Of a stretch of 64,000 nucleotides of DNA, positions 1 to 7,991 are shown one piece after another; the first letter of the stretch is position 1; each line of letters starts with the position of its first letter. A model generated the notes under the pieces. It did no database searches and was not told where the DNA came from. It saw only the letters and a program-made list of their open reading frames with translations. The DNA lies in contig NZ_OZ007039.1 of assembly GCF_963931675.1 (NCBI RefSeq), forward strand, positions 2,517,806 through 2,581,805, written 5' to 3'. The position numbers and the translations under genes are program-made. This stretch comes from an uncultured Alistipes sp. (GTDB taxonomy: Bacteria; Bacteroidota; Bacteroidia; Bacteroidales; Rikenellaceae).

Positions 1-21
1 GCATTCGATTTGCGGTCGGGG

Positions 22-51
22 TTGCAGCGAGCGGATATTTTCCTATCTTTG
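22..51 (+). promoter_or_regulatory. Bacteroidota promoter of the TPM-domain gene
   Basis: TTG at 22-24 and TATCTTTG at 44-51, with a 19-nt spacer, fit the Bacteroidota -33/-7 consensus (TTG, TAnnTTTG). The start codon at 68 follows after a short leader. Confidence 0.75.
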
Positions 52-67
52 TCCCGACGTTACGGAT

Positions 68-976
68 ATGAAACGAATTTTTCTATTCAGCCTGCTGCTG
101 GTTGCGGTGCTCGGCACGGCGACGGCGCGCACCTATCGGGTCGGGGAGATTCCCAACGTACAGTTGCGGGACGCACGGCGCTATGTGTCGAATCCCGACG
201 GCATCCTCTCCGCGGAGGCGGTCCGGCGGATCGATTCGATCTGCGGTTCGCTGCGCGGGCGGGGGCTGGCGCAGGTGGCGGTGGTTGCCGTGGACGATAT
301 TGCGGGCGGCGATCCGTTTTCGTTCGCCATCGAACTCTTCCGGTCGTGGGGCGTGGGCTCGGCGCGGAGCAGCAACGGCCTGGGCGTGCTGCTGGTGAAG
401 GATCTGCACGAGATCCGTTTCGTTACGGGCGGGGGCCTCGAAGGCATCCTTCCCGACGCGCTGTGCAAACGGATCCAGATGCAGCGGATGCTGCCCTTCT
501 TCCGCGAGGGGGACTACAGCGCGGGAATGGTTGCGGGCCTCGAAGCCGCGGCCACGGTGCTCGAAGGGGGCGAACCGGATCTGTCCGCGGAGCAGCGTCC
601 TTTCCTGGCGTGGTGGGAGATCCTCCTCATTTTCGGGGTGATCTTCGTGGCGCTGCCCGTGGGTCTGCGGCTGATCGCGCTTTATGCACGTCCGCGCTGC
701 CCCAATTGCGGAAAGCGGCGGATGAAGCCGGTCTCGCAGGCGGTCGTAAGCGTTACGCCGGAGTATCGGATCGAGGAGCGTGAATACCTCTGCCCACACT
801 GCGGTAAGCGTTATCGTCGACGCTCCCGCAGCCCTCGGAACGACCATTTCGGCGGTTCGGGCGGCGGGATGATCATCGGCGGCGGGGGTCTCGGCGGTTT
901 CGGCGGGGGCGGCTCGATCGGTGGCGGTTTTGGCGGCGGTTCGTTCGGCGGAGGCGGAGCGGGCTCGCGGTGGTGA
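68..976 (+). CDS. TPM-domain membrane protein (YgcG-like)
   Basis: 302 aa. An N-terminal signal peptide (about 1-20) is followed by a TPM domain (about 38-165), one membrane helix (about 183-205), a four-cysteine zinc ribbon (CPNC at 211-214, CPHC at 242-245) and a Gly-rich tail (262-300). TPM proteins are exported, membrane-anchored proteins; some are linked to photosystem repair or stress, but their function in Bacteroidota is not settled. The neighbouring lemA-like gene is a frequent partner of this family. The start follows directly after a good promoter. The zinc ribbon lies after the membrane helix and so is probably cytoplasmic. Confidence 0.85.
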   Translation: MKRIFLFSLLLVAVLGTATARTYRVGEIPNVQLRDARRYVSNPDGILSAEAVRRIDSICGSLRGRGLAQVAVVAVDDIAGGDPFSFAIELFRSWGVGSARSSNGLGVLLVKDLHEIRFVTGGGLEGILPDALCKRIQMQRMLPFFREGDYSAGMVAGLEAAATVLEGGEPDLSAEQRPFLAWWEILLIFGVIFVALPVGLRLIALYARPRCPNCGKRRMKPVSQAVVSVTPEYRIEEREYLCPHCGKRYRRRSRSPRNDHFGGSGGGMIIGGGGLGGFGGGGSIGGGFGGGSFGGGGAGSRW

Positions 977-1054
977 TCCCGGAGAGGCCGGGGAGAGAGC
1001 CGGAGGGGCCGGAGAAAAAGAGACGTTTAACAAAGAAAAATAAGGAACAGAACG

Positions 1055-1630
1055 ATGAAAAAATGGATTTGGATCGGCGTAGTTGCCGTAGTTGCGATTT
1101 TCTTGTATGCGAGCTATAACGGGCTGGTCGGCAAGGAGGAGCGGGTCCGGAGCGCGTGGTCGAACGTGGAGGCGCAGTACCAGCGGCGTGCGGACCTGAT
1201 TCCGAACCTGGTGAATACGGTCAAGGGGTATGCGGCCCATGAGTCGCAGACGCTTCAGGAGGTAACCGAGGCGCGGACGCGGGCGACGTCGATCAACCTT
1301 TCGGCCGATGACCTGACCCCGGAGCGGCTGGCCGAATACCAGCAGGCGCAGGCGGGGGTCCGTTCGGCCCTGGGCCGTCTGATCGCCGTGGCGGAGAACT
1401 ACCCGGACCTGAAGGCGAACCGGAATTTCCTGGAGTTGCAGGCGCAGCTCGAAGGTACGGAGAACCGGATTTCGGTGGCGCGTCAGGACTTCAACGGAGC
1501 CGCCGAAGCGTATAACCGGACGGTGCGCCGCTTCCCGACGAATCTGGTTGCCGGGGTGTTCGGTTTCGAGCGCAAGCCCTATTTCGAGGCTGCCGAAGGT
1601 ACGGAGAGCGCTCCTCAGGTGACGTTCTGA
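1055..1630 (+). CDS. lemA: LemA family protein
   Basis: 191 aa with an N-terminal membrane helix (about 4-22) and the family signature around residues 33-55, in which an Arg-rich stretch leads into RADLIPNLV. The rest is a helical bundle with coiled-coil character. LemA proteins are membrane-anchored with most of the chain outside the cytoplasm; their molecular role is poorly known. It lies 78 bp downstream of the TPM gene and is likely co-transcribed. Its stop is followed after one base by the next start codon, which suggests translational coupling to the EamA transporter gene. Confidence 0.92.
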   Translation: MKKWIWIGVVAVVAIFLYASYNGLVGKEERVRSAWSNVEAQYQRRADLIPNLVNTVKGYAAHESQTLQEVTEARTRATSINLSADDLTPERLAEYQQAQAGVRSALGRLIAVAENYPDLKANRNFLELQAQLEGTENRISVARQDFNGAAEAYNRTVRRFPTNLVAGVFGFERKPYFEAAEGTESAPQVTF

Positions 1631-1631
1631 G

Positions 1632-2621
1632 ATGCTTTCCGAACAAACGCGCGGCTACGTTCTCGGGAGTGTGGCCGCAGTCAGTTACGGATTGAATCCG
1701 CTCTTTGCCCTGCCGCTTTACGGGGCGGGTCTGGGGGCGGATTCCGTACTTTTCTACCGTTACGTGCTGGCGGTGGTGATGCTGGGAGCGCTGATGCTTG
1801 CGCGGCGTCAGTCGTTTGCGCTTTCGCGTCGTGACCTGCTGCCGCTGGCGGGAATGGGTCTTCTCTTTTCGGTGTCGTCGCTGACGCTCTTCGAGAGCTA
1901 CAACTACATGGATGCGGGGATTGCCTCGACGCTGCTGTTCGTCTATCCGGTGATGGTGGCGGTGATCATGGCCGTGGGCTTTCACGAACGGGTCACGGTG
2001 GCGACGGTGCTCTCGATCGTGCTGGCGTGTACGGGGATCTCGCTGCTCTACAAGGGCGGCGACGGCACGACGCTCAGCCTGACGGGCGTTCTGCTGGTTT
2101 TTCTCTCCTCGTTGTCGTATGCGGTCTATATCGTGGGGATCAACCGCTCGTCGTTGAAAAATCTTCCGACCGAGAAGCTGACCTTCTACTGCCTGGTTTT
2201 CGGATCGCTGGTCTACGTGGTGCGGCTCCGGGGGTGTACGGAGTTGCAGTCGATTCCGACGGCGGCCCTGTGGGTGAATGCGGTTTCTCTGGCGTTGTTT
2301 CCGACGATCGTCTCGCTGGTGACGATGGCCGGAGCGATTCGCCGCATCGGGTCGACGCCGACAGCCATCCTCGGGGCGCTGGAACCCGTTACGGCGCTCT
2401 TTTTCGGGGTTGCGGTCTTCGGCGAAGCCTTTACGCTGCGCATCGGCACGGGAGTCCTGCTGATCCTGGTGGCCGTGACGCTGATCATTGCGGGGCAGTC
2501 GCTGCATGTTCCCAACTCGGTGACCCACCTGGCGCATTGGATGCGCCGCCCGCGATTGCCGCGCTGGGCGGTCCGGTGGGCGCACCGACTGCCGCTTCCG
2601 CGCCTGCGGCACCGGTCCTGA
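1632..2621 (+). CDS. EamA/DMT-family transporter
   Basis: 329 aa, highly hydrophobic, with about ten membrane helices arranged as two EamA repeats (about 10-145 and 150-295). The end of the second repeat contains the usual LGALEPVTAL-type segment (about 250). The family exports metabolites such as amino acids or nucleotide-related compounds across the inner membrane; the substrate cannot be told from sequence. It ends in a basic, Arg/Pro-rich cytoplasmic tail of about 35 residues. Confidence 0.88.
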   Translation: MLSEQTRGYVLGSVAAVSYGLNPLFALPLYGAGLGADSVLFYRYVLAVVMLGALMLARRQSFALSRRDLLPLAGMGLLFSVSSLTLFESYNYMDAGIASTLLFVYPVMVAVIMAVGFHERVTVATVLSIVLACTGISLLYKGGDGTTLSLTGVLLVFLSSLSYAVYIVGINRSSLKNLPTEKLTFYCLVFGSLVYVVRLRGCTELQSIPTAALWVNAVSLALFPTIVSLVTMAGAIRRIGSTPTAILGALEPVTALFFGVAVFGEAFTLRIGTGVLLILVAVTLIIAGQSLHVPNSVTHLAHWMRRPRLPRWAVRWAHRLPLPRLRHRS

Positions 2622-2672
2622 GGGGATCGGAGGAAGCGTCCCGGCCTGCCTTGCCCGGAACCGCCCCCCCCC

Positions 2673-2713
2673 AAAAAAAAAGACGGCCGCCGGGATCAGT
2701 CCCGGCGGCCGTC
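2673..2713 (-). terminator. Intrinsic terminator of the outer-membrane barrel gene
   Basis: A perfect 14-bp GC-rich stem (2682-2695 with 2700-2713) and a 4-nt loop. On the minus strand it is followed by nine T residues (2673-2681). It sits 18 bp after the stop of the barrel gene. Confidence 0.93.
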
Positions 2714-2731
2714 ATCTCTTTCCGGCAGGGC

Positions 2732-5125
2732 TTACAGCCGTTTTTTCTCCTCTTCGGAACCGGCCTCGACGGAACGCTTCTGGAAGGCCTTGCCGCTCTT
2801 GAAGTTCCAGGTCACGCCGAACCGGTACTGGATGTTGCTCCAGGTCTGGCGGATGTGGACCGTGCGGACGAAACCGTCGCCTGAGGCTCCGACCTGCTGC
2901 CCGCGGTCGAGGATGTTGCGGACGGAGAAGGAGAGGACGAACCGGTCGTCGAAACGCTTCTTGATCCCGGCCTGGAGGAAGTGGTTGGGCAGGATCCAGA
3001 TGTTCCCCAGATCGATGCGGCTCTGGTAGGAGTAGGAGCAGTCGATGAAGAACTTGGCCGGGAGGTTGAAGGTGTTCGAGACGTTGACGAATCCCCAGTT
3101 GAAGTATTGCTGGGCACCGTGCTGTTCGATGCGCTGCCCGCGGCGCATGTAGGTTGCGTTGACATTCATCTGCCACCACTTCGTCGGTTGGAAGGGGAGG
3201 TTTGCCGAGGCGTAGTAGCTGGTCGTTGCGTCGAAGTTGACCCAGTTGATGCAGAGCATGTCGGGGTCGTCGGGATCGGCGAGCATGGTCTGCTGAATCT
3301 CGCCGTCGACGATCTGCACGCCGCCCGTGAGGGTGTACTTGTGAGCGAGGACGACGGTGAGGCTCAGGTCGTTCTGGAAGGCGGGGTCGAGCGAGGGGTT
3401 TCCGGTCTGATAGGTGTAGTCGGAGATCTGCGACCGCTGGGGGTTGAGGCACCAGAAACGCGGGCGCTCGATCGTGCGGGCGTACTGGAGGATCATCGAA
3501 TAACCCTTCTCCTGCGAGATGGCGTAGGAGATGTTGGCGTTGGGGAAGAGCGAGAAGTAGTTCTGGCGGACATCCCCGCTTTTGCCGTGGGTGTGGGTGT
3601 ACTCGCCGCGCAGGCCGGCCACGAGGCTCCAGCGGCCGAGCTGCGCGGAGGCGATGGCATACGCCGCAGCGATGTTCTCGGTGTAGTTGACCGTGTAGCT
3701 CTGGTCGTTGTTTCGGAGCCAGTCGCCGCTCTTCCGATATTCGTAGAGGGCGTCGTTGTGCATGTCGTTGAAGGTGTACTTGGCCCCGGCCTTGAGCGAC
3801 CAGCGGGGCGAGAAGTTCTTTTCGAGGGCGAGGGTTGCCGTGGCGACGTCGTAGATGCTCGTGGCGGCATCGCGGTAGACGGAGTCGATGTCGGCGCTCC
3901 CGGGAGAGGTGATGCGGCTAGTGTTGTCGTTTCCGGAGTCGGAATTGCGGCGGGTGTAGTCGGCCAGGATCTTGAAGGTCGACCCGAGGGTGTCTAACTT
4001 GTGGATGTAGTTGAACGTCACGGCATAGTTGTTTCCGTAGTCGTGGTTGTCGAACCGGCTTCGGGTGTTGGTGGACAGGAGTTCGTCGCCCAGGTCGGTG
4101 GAGGTGTCGGTGGGGCCCCAGGATCGGTTGCGCCAGTATTCGAACTCGGCTCCGATGCTGTTTTTCGGGTTGATTTCGAAGACGCTTCCGGCATTGATCC
4201 CGTAGTTGCGGTTGTTGCTGATGGCCTCGGACCGGGCCGTCAGCTCCTTGTCGGCGGTGTCGTAGGCGGTGTTTTCATCGGAGAGCATCGTGTTTTTGCC
4301 GAGGTATCCCCAGGCCGAGGCGTAGACGTCGAGACGCCCGGAGTGGATGTTGATATTGGCCGAGGGGCTGTATGTTCCGGTGTAGCTGCTCTGGGTGGTG
4401 GAGAGTGCGACGGATCCGTTGAGGCCGTTTTCGCGTCGTTTCTTGAGGGTGATGCGGATGATGCCGGCCGAGGAGTCGGCGTCGTAGTCGGCGCCGGTTG
4501 TGGGCACGACCTCGATTTTCTGAATCTCCTCGGCGCGCAGCGAGCGCAGGTAGGTGAGGAGCTGTTCGTTGTCCATGCGGAGTTCGCGGTCGTTGACGTA
4601 GACTTTCGATCCGCTTTTTCCGTTGATGGAGATCTTCTCGCCGTCGATCCAGACGCCGGGGGCGTGTTCGAGGAGTTCGATGCCGTCCTTTCCGATGGCG
4701 GAAGGGGCGTTTGCGACGTCGACGACGAATCGGTCGGCCTCGCGTCGCACGAGCTGTGCGGAGACGACGACGCCCTCGATCCGGTTTTCGGCGTTGTGCA
4801 TGACGATTTCGCCGAGGTCGTTGTTCTGTTCGACGCAGACGGGGCGTTTGACGGGTTCGAGCCCGAGGTACTGGATCTGGAGGGTGTACTCTCCGGGGGC
4901 GACCTTCAATTCGAAGCGGCCGTCGGCATCGGTTGCCATCCCGACGACCTGCTGGTCACCCTTGAGGAGGACGACGGTAGCGTATTCGACGGCCTTTCCC
5001 TGTTCGTCGACGACGCGCCCGACCGCGGGGCAGAGTCTTGCAGCGGAGGCGTCGGCGAGGCCTGCGAGGAGGAGTACGGCCGTAAGGACCCACATTTTTG
5101 CAAAGGATGTGCTTTGATTCGGCAT
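2732..5125 (-). CDS. Outer-membrane beta-barrel protein, TonB-receptor-like
   Basis: 797 aa. A signal peptide (about 1-29) is followed by a CarboxypepD_reg-like beta-sandwich (about 35-110), a plug-like domain (about 120-225, including the segment around SAGIIRITLKKR) and a long beta-barrel with alternating aromatic residues (about 230-790). This layout fits the outer membrane beta-barrel family (OMP_b-brl_3) of Bacteroidota, thought to take up or bind large ligands with TonB energy. No SusD-like partner is adjacent, so the substrate is unknown. It is a single-gene unit with its own promoter and terminator. Confidence 0.85.
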   Translation of the reverse strand: MPNQSTSFAKMWVLTAVLLLAGLADASAARLCPAVGRVVDEQGKAVEYATVVLLKGDQQVVGMATDADGRFELKVAPGEYTLQIQYLGLEPVKRPVCVEQNNDLGEIVMHNAENRIEGVVVSAQLVRREADRFVVDVANAPSAIGKDGIELLEHAPGVWIDGEKISINGKSGSKVYVNDRELRMDNEQLLTYLRSLRAEEIQKIEVVPTTGADYDADSSAGIIRITLKKRRENGLNGSVALSTTQSSYTGTYSPSANINIHSGRLDVYASAWGYLGKNTMLSDENTAYDTADKELTARSEAISNNRNYGINAGSVFEINPKNSIGAEFEYWRNRSWGPTDTSTDLGDELLSTNTRSRFDNHDYGNNYAVTFNYIHKLDTLGSTFKILADYTRRNSDSGNDNTSRITSPGSADIDSVYRDAATSIYDVATATLALEKNFSPRWSLKAGAKYTFNDMHNDALYEYRKSGDWLRNNDQSYTVNYTENIAAAYAIASAQLGRWSLVAGLRGEYTHTHGKSGDVRQNYFSLFPNANISYAISQEKGYSMILQYARTIERPRFWCLNPQRSQISDYTYQTGNPSLDPAFQNDLSLTVVLAHKYTLTGGVQIVDGEIQQTMLADPDDPDMLCINWVNFDATTSYYASANLPFQPTKWWQMNVNATYMRRGQRIEQHGAQQYFNWGFVNVSNTFNLPAKFFIDCSYSYQSRIDLGNIWILPNHFLQAGIKKRFDDRFVLSFSVRNILDRGQQVGASGDGFVRTVHIRQTWSNIQYRFGVTWNFKSGKAFQKRSVEAGSEEEKKRL

Positions 5126-5148
5126 GGGAGGATGTTTATTTTACGTCG

Positions 5149-5180
5149 CAAAGATATGTAAAAACTTTTGTACTTTGCAA
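5149..5180 (-). promoter_or_regulatory. Promoter of the outer-membrane barrel gene
   Basis: On the minus strand, TTG (5180-5178), a 21-nt spacer and TATCTTTG (5156-5149) match the Bacteroidota consensus. The start codon at 5125 follows a leader of about 20 nt. Confidence 0.75.
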
Positions 5181-5297
5181 TACATAGTATCAAATTTTTT
5201 TAAAAAGTTTCCGACCTATGTATAAAAGGGGGGGCGGCGTGAAAAATTTGTTGAAAAATCGCTGCGGGAAGAGGTAGGAAACCCGGGAAATAATGAT

Positions 5298-5305
5298 TAA
5301 ATTTG
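5298..5305 (+). promoter_or_regulatory. -7 box upstream of the acyltransferase operon
   Basis: TAAATTTG matches TAnnTTTG; no clear -33 TTG at the usual distance. It would drive the operon that continues into parE and parC. Confidence 0.5.
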
Positions 5306-5366
5306 CAGATTGGTAAAGCCGTCCGGCGTGGTTTCTGCGCGCTTGTCGGCTGGAAATGAAGGACTT

Positions 5367-6095
5367 ATGTTGAGCGCATTGTATTATGTTTTCCTGGTGT
5401 TGCTGTGCACCGTATTCATGATTTTGTCGGCCGTGGCGCTGGTCGTGTGCTATCCGTTCGACCGGGGTCGGCGTACGGTGCACGAACTCTCGCGGATTCT
5501 GGTCCGGATCTTCTTTTTCATTCCGTTGCGGTGGCGGCAGCGGGTCGAGGGCCGGGAGCTGATCGACCGCCGGAAGCGGTACGTGATCGTCATCAACCAC
5601 AATACGGTGATCGACATTCCGACGCTCTACTACATTCCGCTCAACTTCCGGTGGGTTTCGAAACGCGAGGTCTTCCGGGTGCCCTTCTTCGGTCAGTACC
5701 TGGTTCTGCACGGCGACATCTGCATCGACCGGGGACGTGCCGCCGAGGCGCTGGAGCAGATGGTGCGCAAGGGCAAGATGTGGATCGGGCGTGGTGCGTC
5801 GATAGCGATCTTCCCGGAGGGGACGCGCTCGAAGGATGGTGAGATCCACCGTTTCAAGGCGGGGGCCTTCACGCTGGCGCGCGAGGCGGGGGTCGATATT
5901 CTCCCGGTGGTGCTGGACGGCACGCGGACGCTGATCCGGAAGAACCTGCTCTTCAATTGGGGCAACCGGATCACGATCCGGGTTCTGCCTCCGGTTCCGG
6001 CCGAGCGGGTTGCAGCGGAGGATCCCCACGAACTGATGACGGAGGTGCACGATGCGATGTGCGCGGCGCTGGCCGACATCCGGAAGCAACGATAG
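5367..6095 (+). CDS. plsC: Lysophospholipid (1-acylglycerol-3-phosphate) acyltransferase
   Basis: 242 aa from the ATG at 5367, which directly precedes the first membrane helix; an in-frame start at 5310 would add 19 residues without obvious merit. Hydrophobic N-terminus (about 1-30, 43-55), then the acyltransferase HX4D motif (His78, Asp83 in NHNTVID) and the FPEGTRS motif (149-155). The enzyme acylates lysophosphatidic acid or a related lysolipid at the inner membrane in phospholipid synthesis. Its stop is 3 bp before parE, so the two are co-transcribed. Confidence 0.87.
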   Translation: MLSALYYVFLVLLCTVFMILSAVALVVCYPFDRGRRTVHELSRILVRIFFFIPLRWRQRVEGRELIDRRKRYVIVINHNTVIDIPTLYYIPLNFRWVSKREVFRVPFFGQYLVLHGDICIDRGRAAEALEQMVRKGKMWIGRGASIAIFPEGTRSKDGEIHRFKAGAFTLAREAGVDILPVVLDGTRTLIRKNLLFNWGNRITIRVLPPVPAERVAAEDPHELMTEVHDAMCAALADIRKQR

Positions 6096-6098
6096 ACT

Positions 6099-7985
6099 AT
6101 GGCAGATTTACTCAATACGAACACGAACAATTACGGCGACGATGCGATCCGCACGCTCACGCCTCGGGAGCACGTGCGGCTTCGTCCGGGCATGTATATC
6201 GGCAAACTGGGCGACGGTTCGCAGTCGGACGACGGTATCTATGTGCTGATCAAGGAGGTGACCGACAACTCGATCGACGAGTACATGAACGGTTACGGCC
6301 ACCAGATCGACATCACGGTGGAGGACAACGAGGTGACGGTGCGCGACTACGGGCGCGGCATTCCGCTCAATTCGCTGTCAGCGGCGGTGAGCGTGATGAA
6401 CACGGGCGGCAAGTACGACGATGACGAGGAGGGTGCGGCCTTCAAGAAGACGGTGGGTCTGAACGGTGTGGGTGTGAAGGCGGTGAACTACCTGTCGAGC
6501 ACCTTTTCGGCCCGTTCGGTGCGCAATGGCGAGGCGCATACGGTCTATTTCGAGCAGGGCATCGAGCAAAGCGACCGCTGGGAGAGCGGCCTGCAGGAGA
6601 AGGACGGCACGGAGATCCGCTTCCGGGTCGACGAGACGGTCTTTGGCCCCTATACCTACAACCTGGAGTACGTGGAGCAGCTGGTGCGCAACTACACCTA
6701 CCTGAACCGGGGTCTGACGATCCGCTTCAACGGGAAGAGCTACGCCTCGAAAAACGGACTGCTGGACCTGCTGAACGAGAACATGTCCGAGGAGCCGCTC
6801 TACCCGCCGATCCACCTTTCGGGCGAGGACATCGAGGTGGTGATCGCCCACGGCACGGGTTACGGCGAGAGCTGCTACTCGTTCGTCAACGGACAGTACA
6901 CGACGCAGGGCGGCACGCACCAGGCGGCCTTCCGCGAGGCGATCGCCAAGACGATCCGGGAGTTCTACCACAAGGATTACGACCCGTCGGACATCCGCAC
7001 GTCGCTTATCGGGGCGATTTCGATCAAGGTGTCGAGCCCGATCTTCGAGTCGCAGACGAAGACGAAACTCGGCTCGAAGGAGATGTCGAAGTCGGGCCCG
7101 ACGATCCGCAACTTCGTGGTGGACTTCCTGGGCAAACACCTCGACGACTACCTGCACAAACACGCCGAGACGGCGCAGATCCTGCAGAAGAAGATCGTGG
7201 AGAACGAGAAGGAGCGGAAGGCGATCTCGGGCATCCAGAAGAAGGCCCGCGAGACGGCCAAGAAGGTGTCGCTGAACAACCGCAAGCTGCGCGACTGCAA
7301 GATCCACCGCACGGACCGGAACGAGCTGGCCGAGCAGTCGATGATCTTCATCACGGAGGGTAACTCGGCGTCGGGATCGATCACCAAAAGCCGCGATGTG
7401 CGTACGCAGGCGGTCTTCTCGCTGCGGGGCAAGCCGCTGAACTGCTACGGGCTGACGAAGAAGGTGGTCTACGAGAACGAGGAGTTCAACCTGCTGCAGG
7501 CGGCGCTGAACATCGAGGAGGACATGGACAACCTGCGCTATAACAAGGTGGTCATTGCGACGGATGCCGATGTCGACGGGATGCACATCCGGCTGCTGAT
7601 GATGACCTTCTTCCTGCAGTTCTTCCCGGATGTGATCCGTCAGGGGCACCTGTTCGTGCTGCAGACGCCGCTGTTCCGCGTGCGCAACAAGAAGGAGACG
7701 CTCTACTGCTACTCGGAGGAGGAGCGGCAGCGTGCGATTGCGAAACTGGGGGCGAATGCGGAGATCACGCGGTTCAAGGGTCTGGGCGAGATTTCGCCGG
7801 ACGAGTTCCGGGAGTTCATCGGCGAAAACATGCGGCTCGACAAGGTGCGCATCACGAAGGACGACCCGATCCACGACCTGCTGGAGTTCTATATGGGCAA
7901 GAACACCTACGAGCGGCAGGGTTTCATCATCGACAACCTGCGTATCGAGGAGGACCTCGTGGAGCAGGACCTGAAAATCAGCTAA
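6099..7985 (+). CDS. parE: DNA topoisomerase IV subunit B
   Basis: 628 aa. An N-terminal GHKL ATPase domain (Glu53 and Asn57 region, VRDYGRGIP at 81-89), a transducer domain (about 215-390) and a TOPRIM domain with EGNSASG (Glu420) and DADVDG (Asp489/491/493). Together with the downstream A subunit it decatenates chromosomes using ATP. It is assigned to ParE rather than GyrB because it is coupled to a second GyrA-like gene while a separate gyrA lies at 41.3 kb. Six bases separate it from parC. Confidence 0.92.
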   Translation: MADLLNTNTNNYGDDAIRTLTPREHVRLRPGMYIGKLGDGSQSDDGIYVLIKEVTDNSIDEYMNGYGHQIDITVEDNEVTVRDYGRGIPLNSLSAAVSVMNTGGKYDDDEEGAAFKKTVGLNGVGVKAVNYLSSTFSARSVRNGEAHTVYFEQGIEQSDRWESGLQEKDGTEIRFRVDETVFGPYTYNLEYVEQLVRNYTYLNRGLTIRFNGKSYASKNGLLDLLNENMSEEPLYPPIHLSGEDIEVVIAHGTGYGESCYSFVNGQYTTQGGTHQAAFREAIAKTIREFYHKDYDPSDIRTSLIGAISIKVSSPIFESQTKTKLGSKEMSKSGPTIRNFVVDFLGKHLDDYLHKHAETAQILQKKIVENEKERKAISGIQKKARETAKKVSLNNRKLRDCKIHRTDRNELAEQSMIFITEGNSASGSITKSRDVRTQAVFSLRGKPLNCYGLTKKVVYENEEFNLLQAALNIEEDMDNLRYNKVVIATDADVDGMHIRLLMMTFFLQFFPDVIRQGHLFVLQTPLFRVRNKKETLYCYSEEERQRAIAKLGANAEITRFKGLGEISPDEFREFIGENMRLDKVRITKDDPIHDLLEFYMGKNTYERQGFIIDNLRIEEDLVEQDLKIS

Positions 7986-7991
7986 GCGACT

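Noticed and set aside
10..783. Long open frames overlapping confirmed genes in other frames across the GC-rich regions, e.g. 2712-3452, 6378-11000, 12323-15610, 57330-58907
   Set aside because: High GC gives long chance frames; these show Arg/Pro/His-rich compositions and no domains, while the overlapped frames hold clear families.
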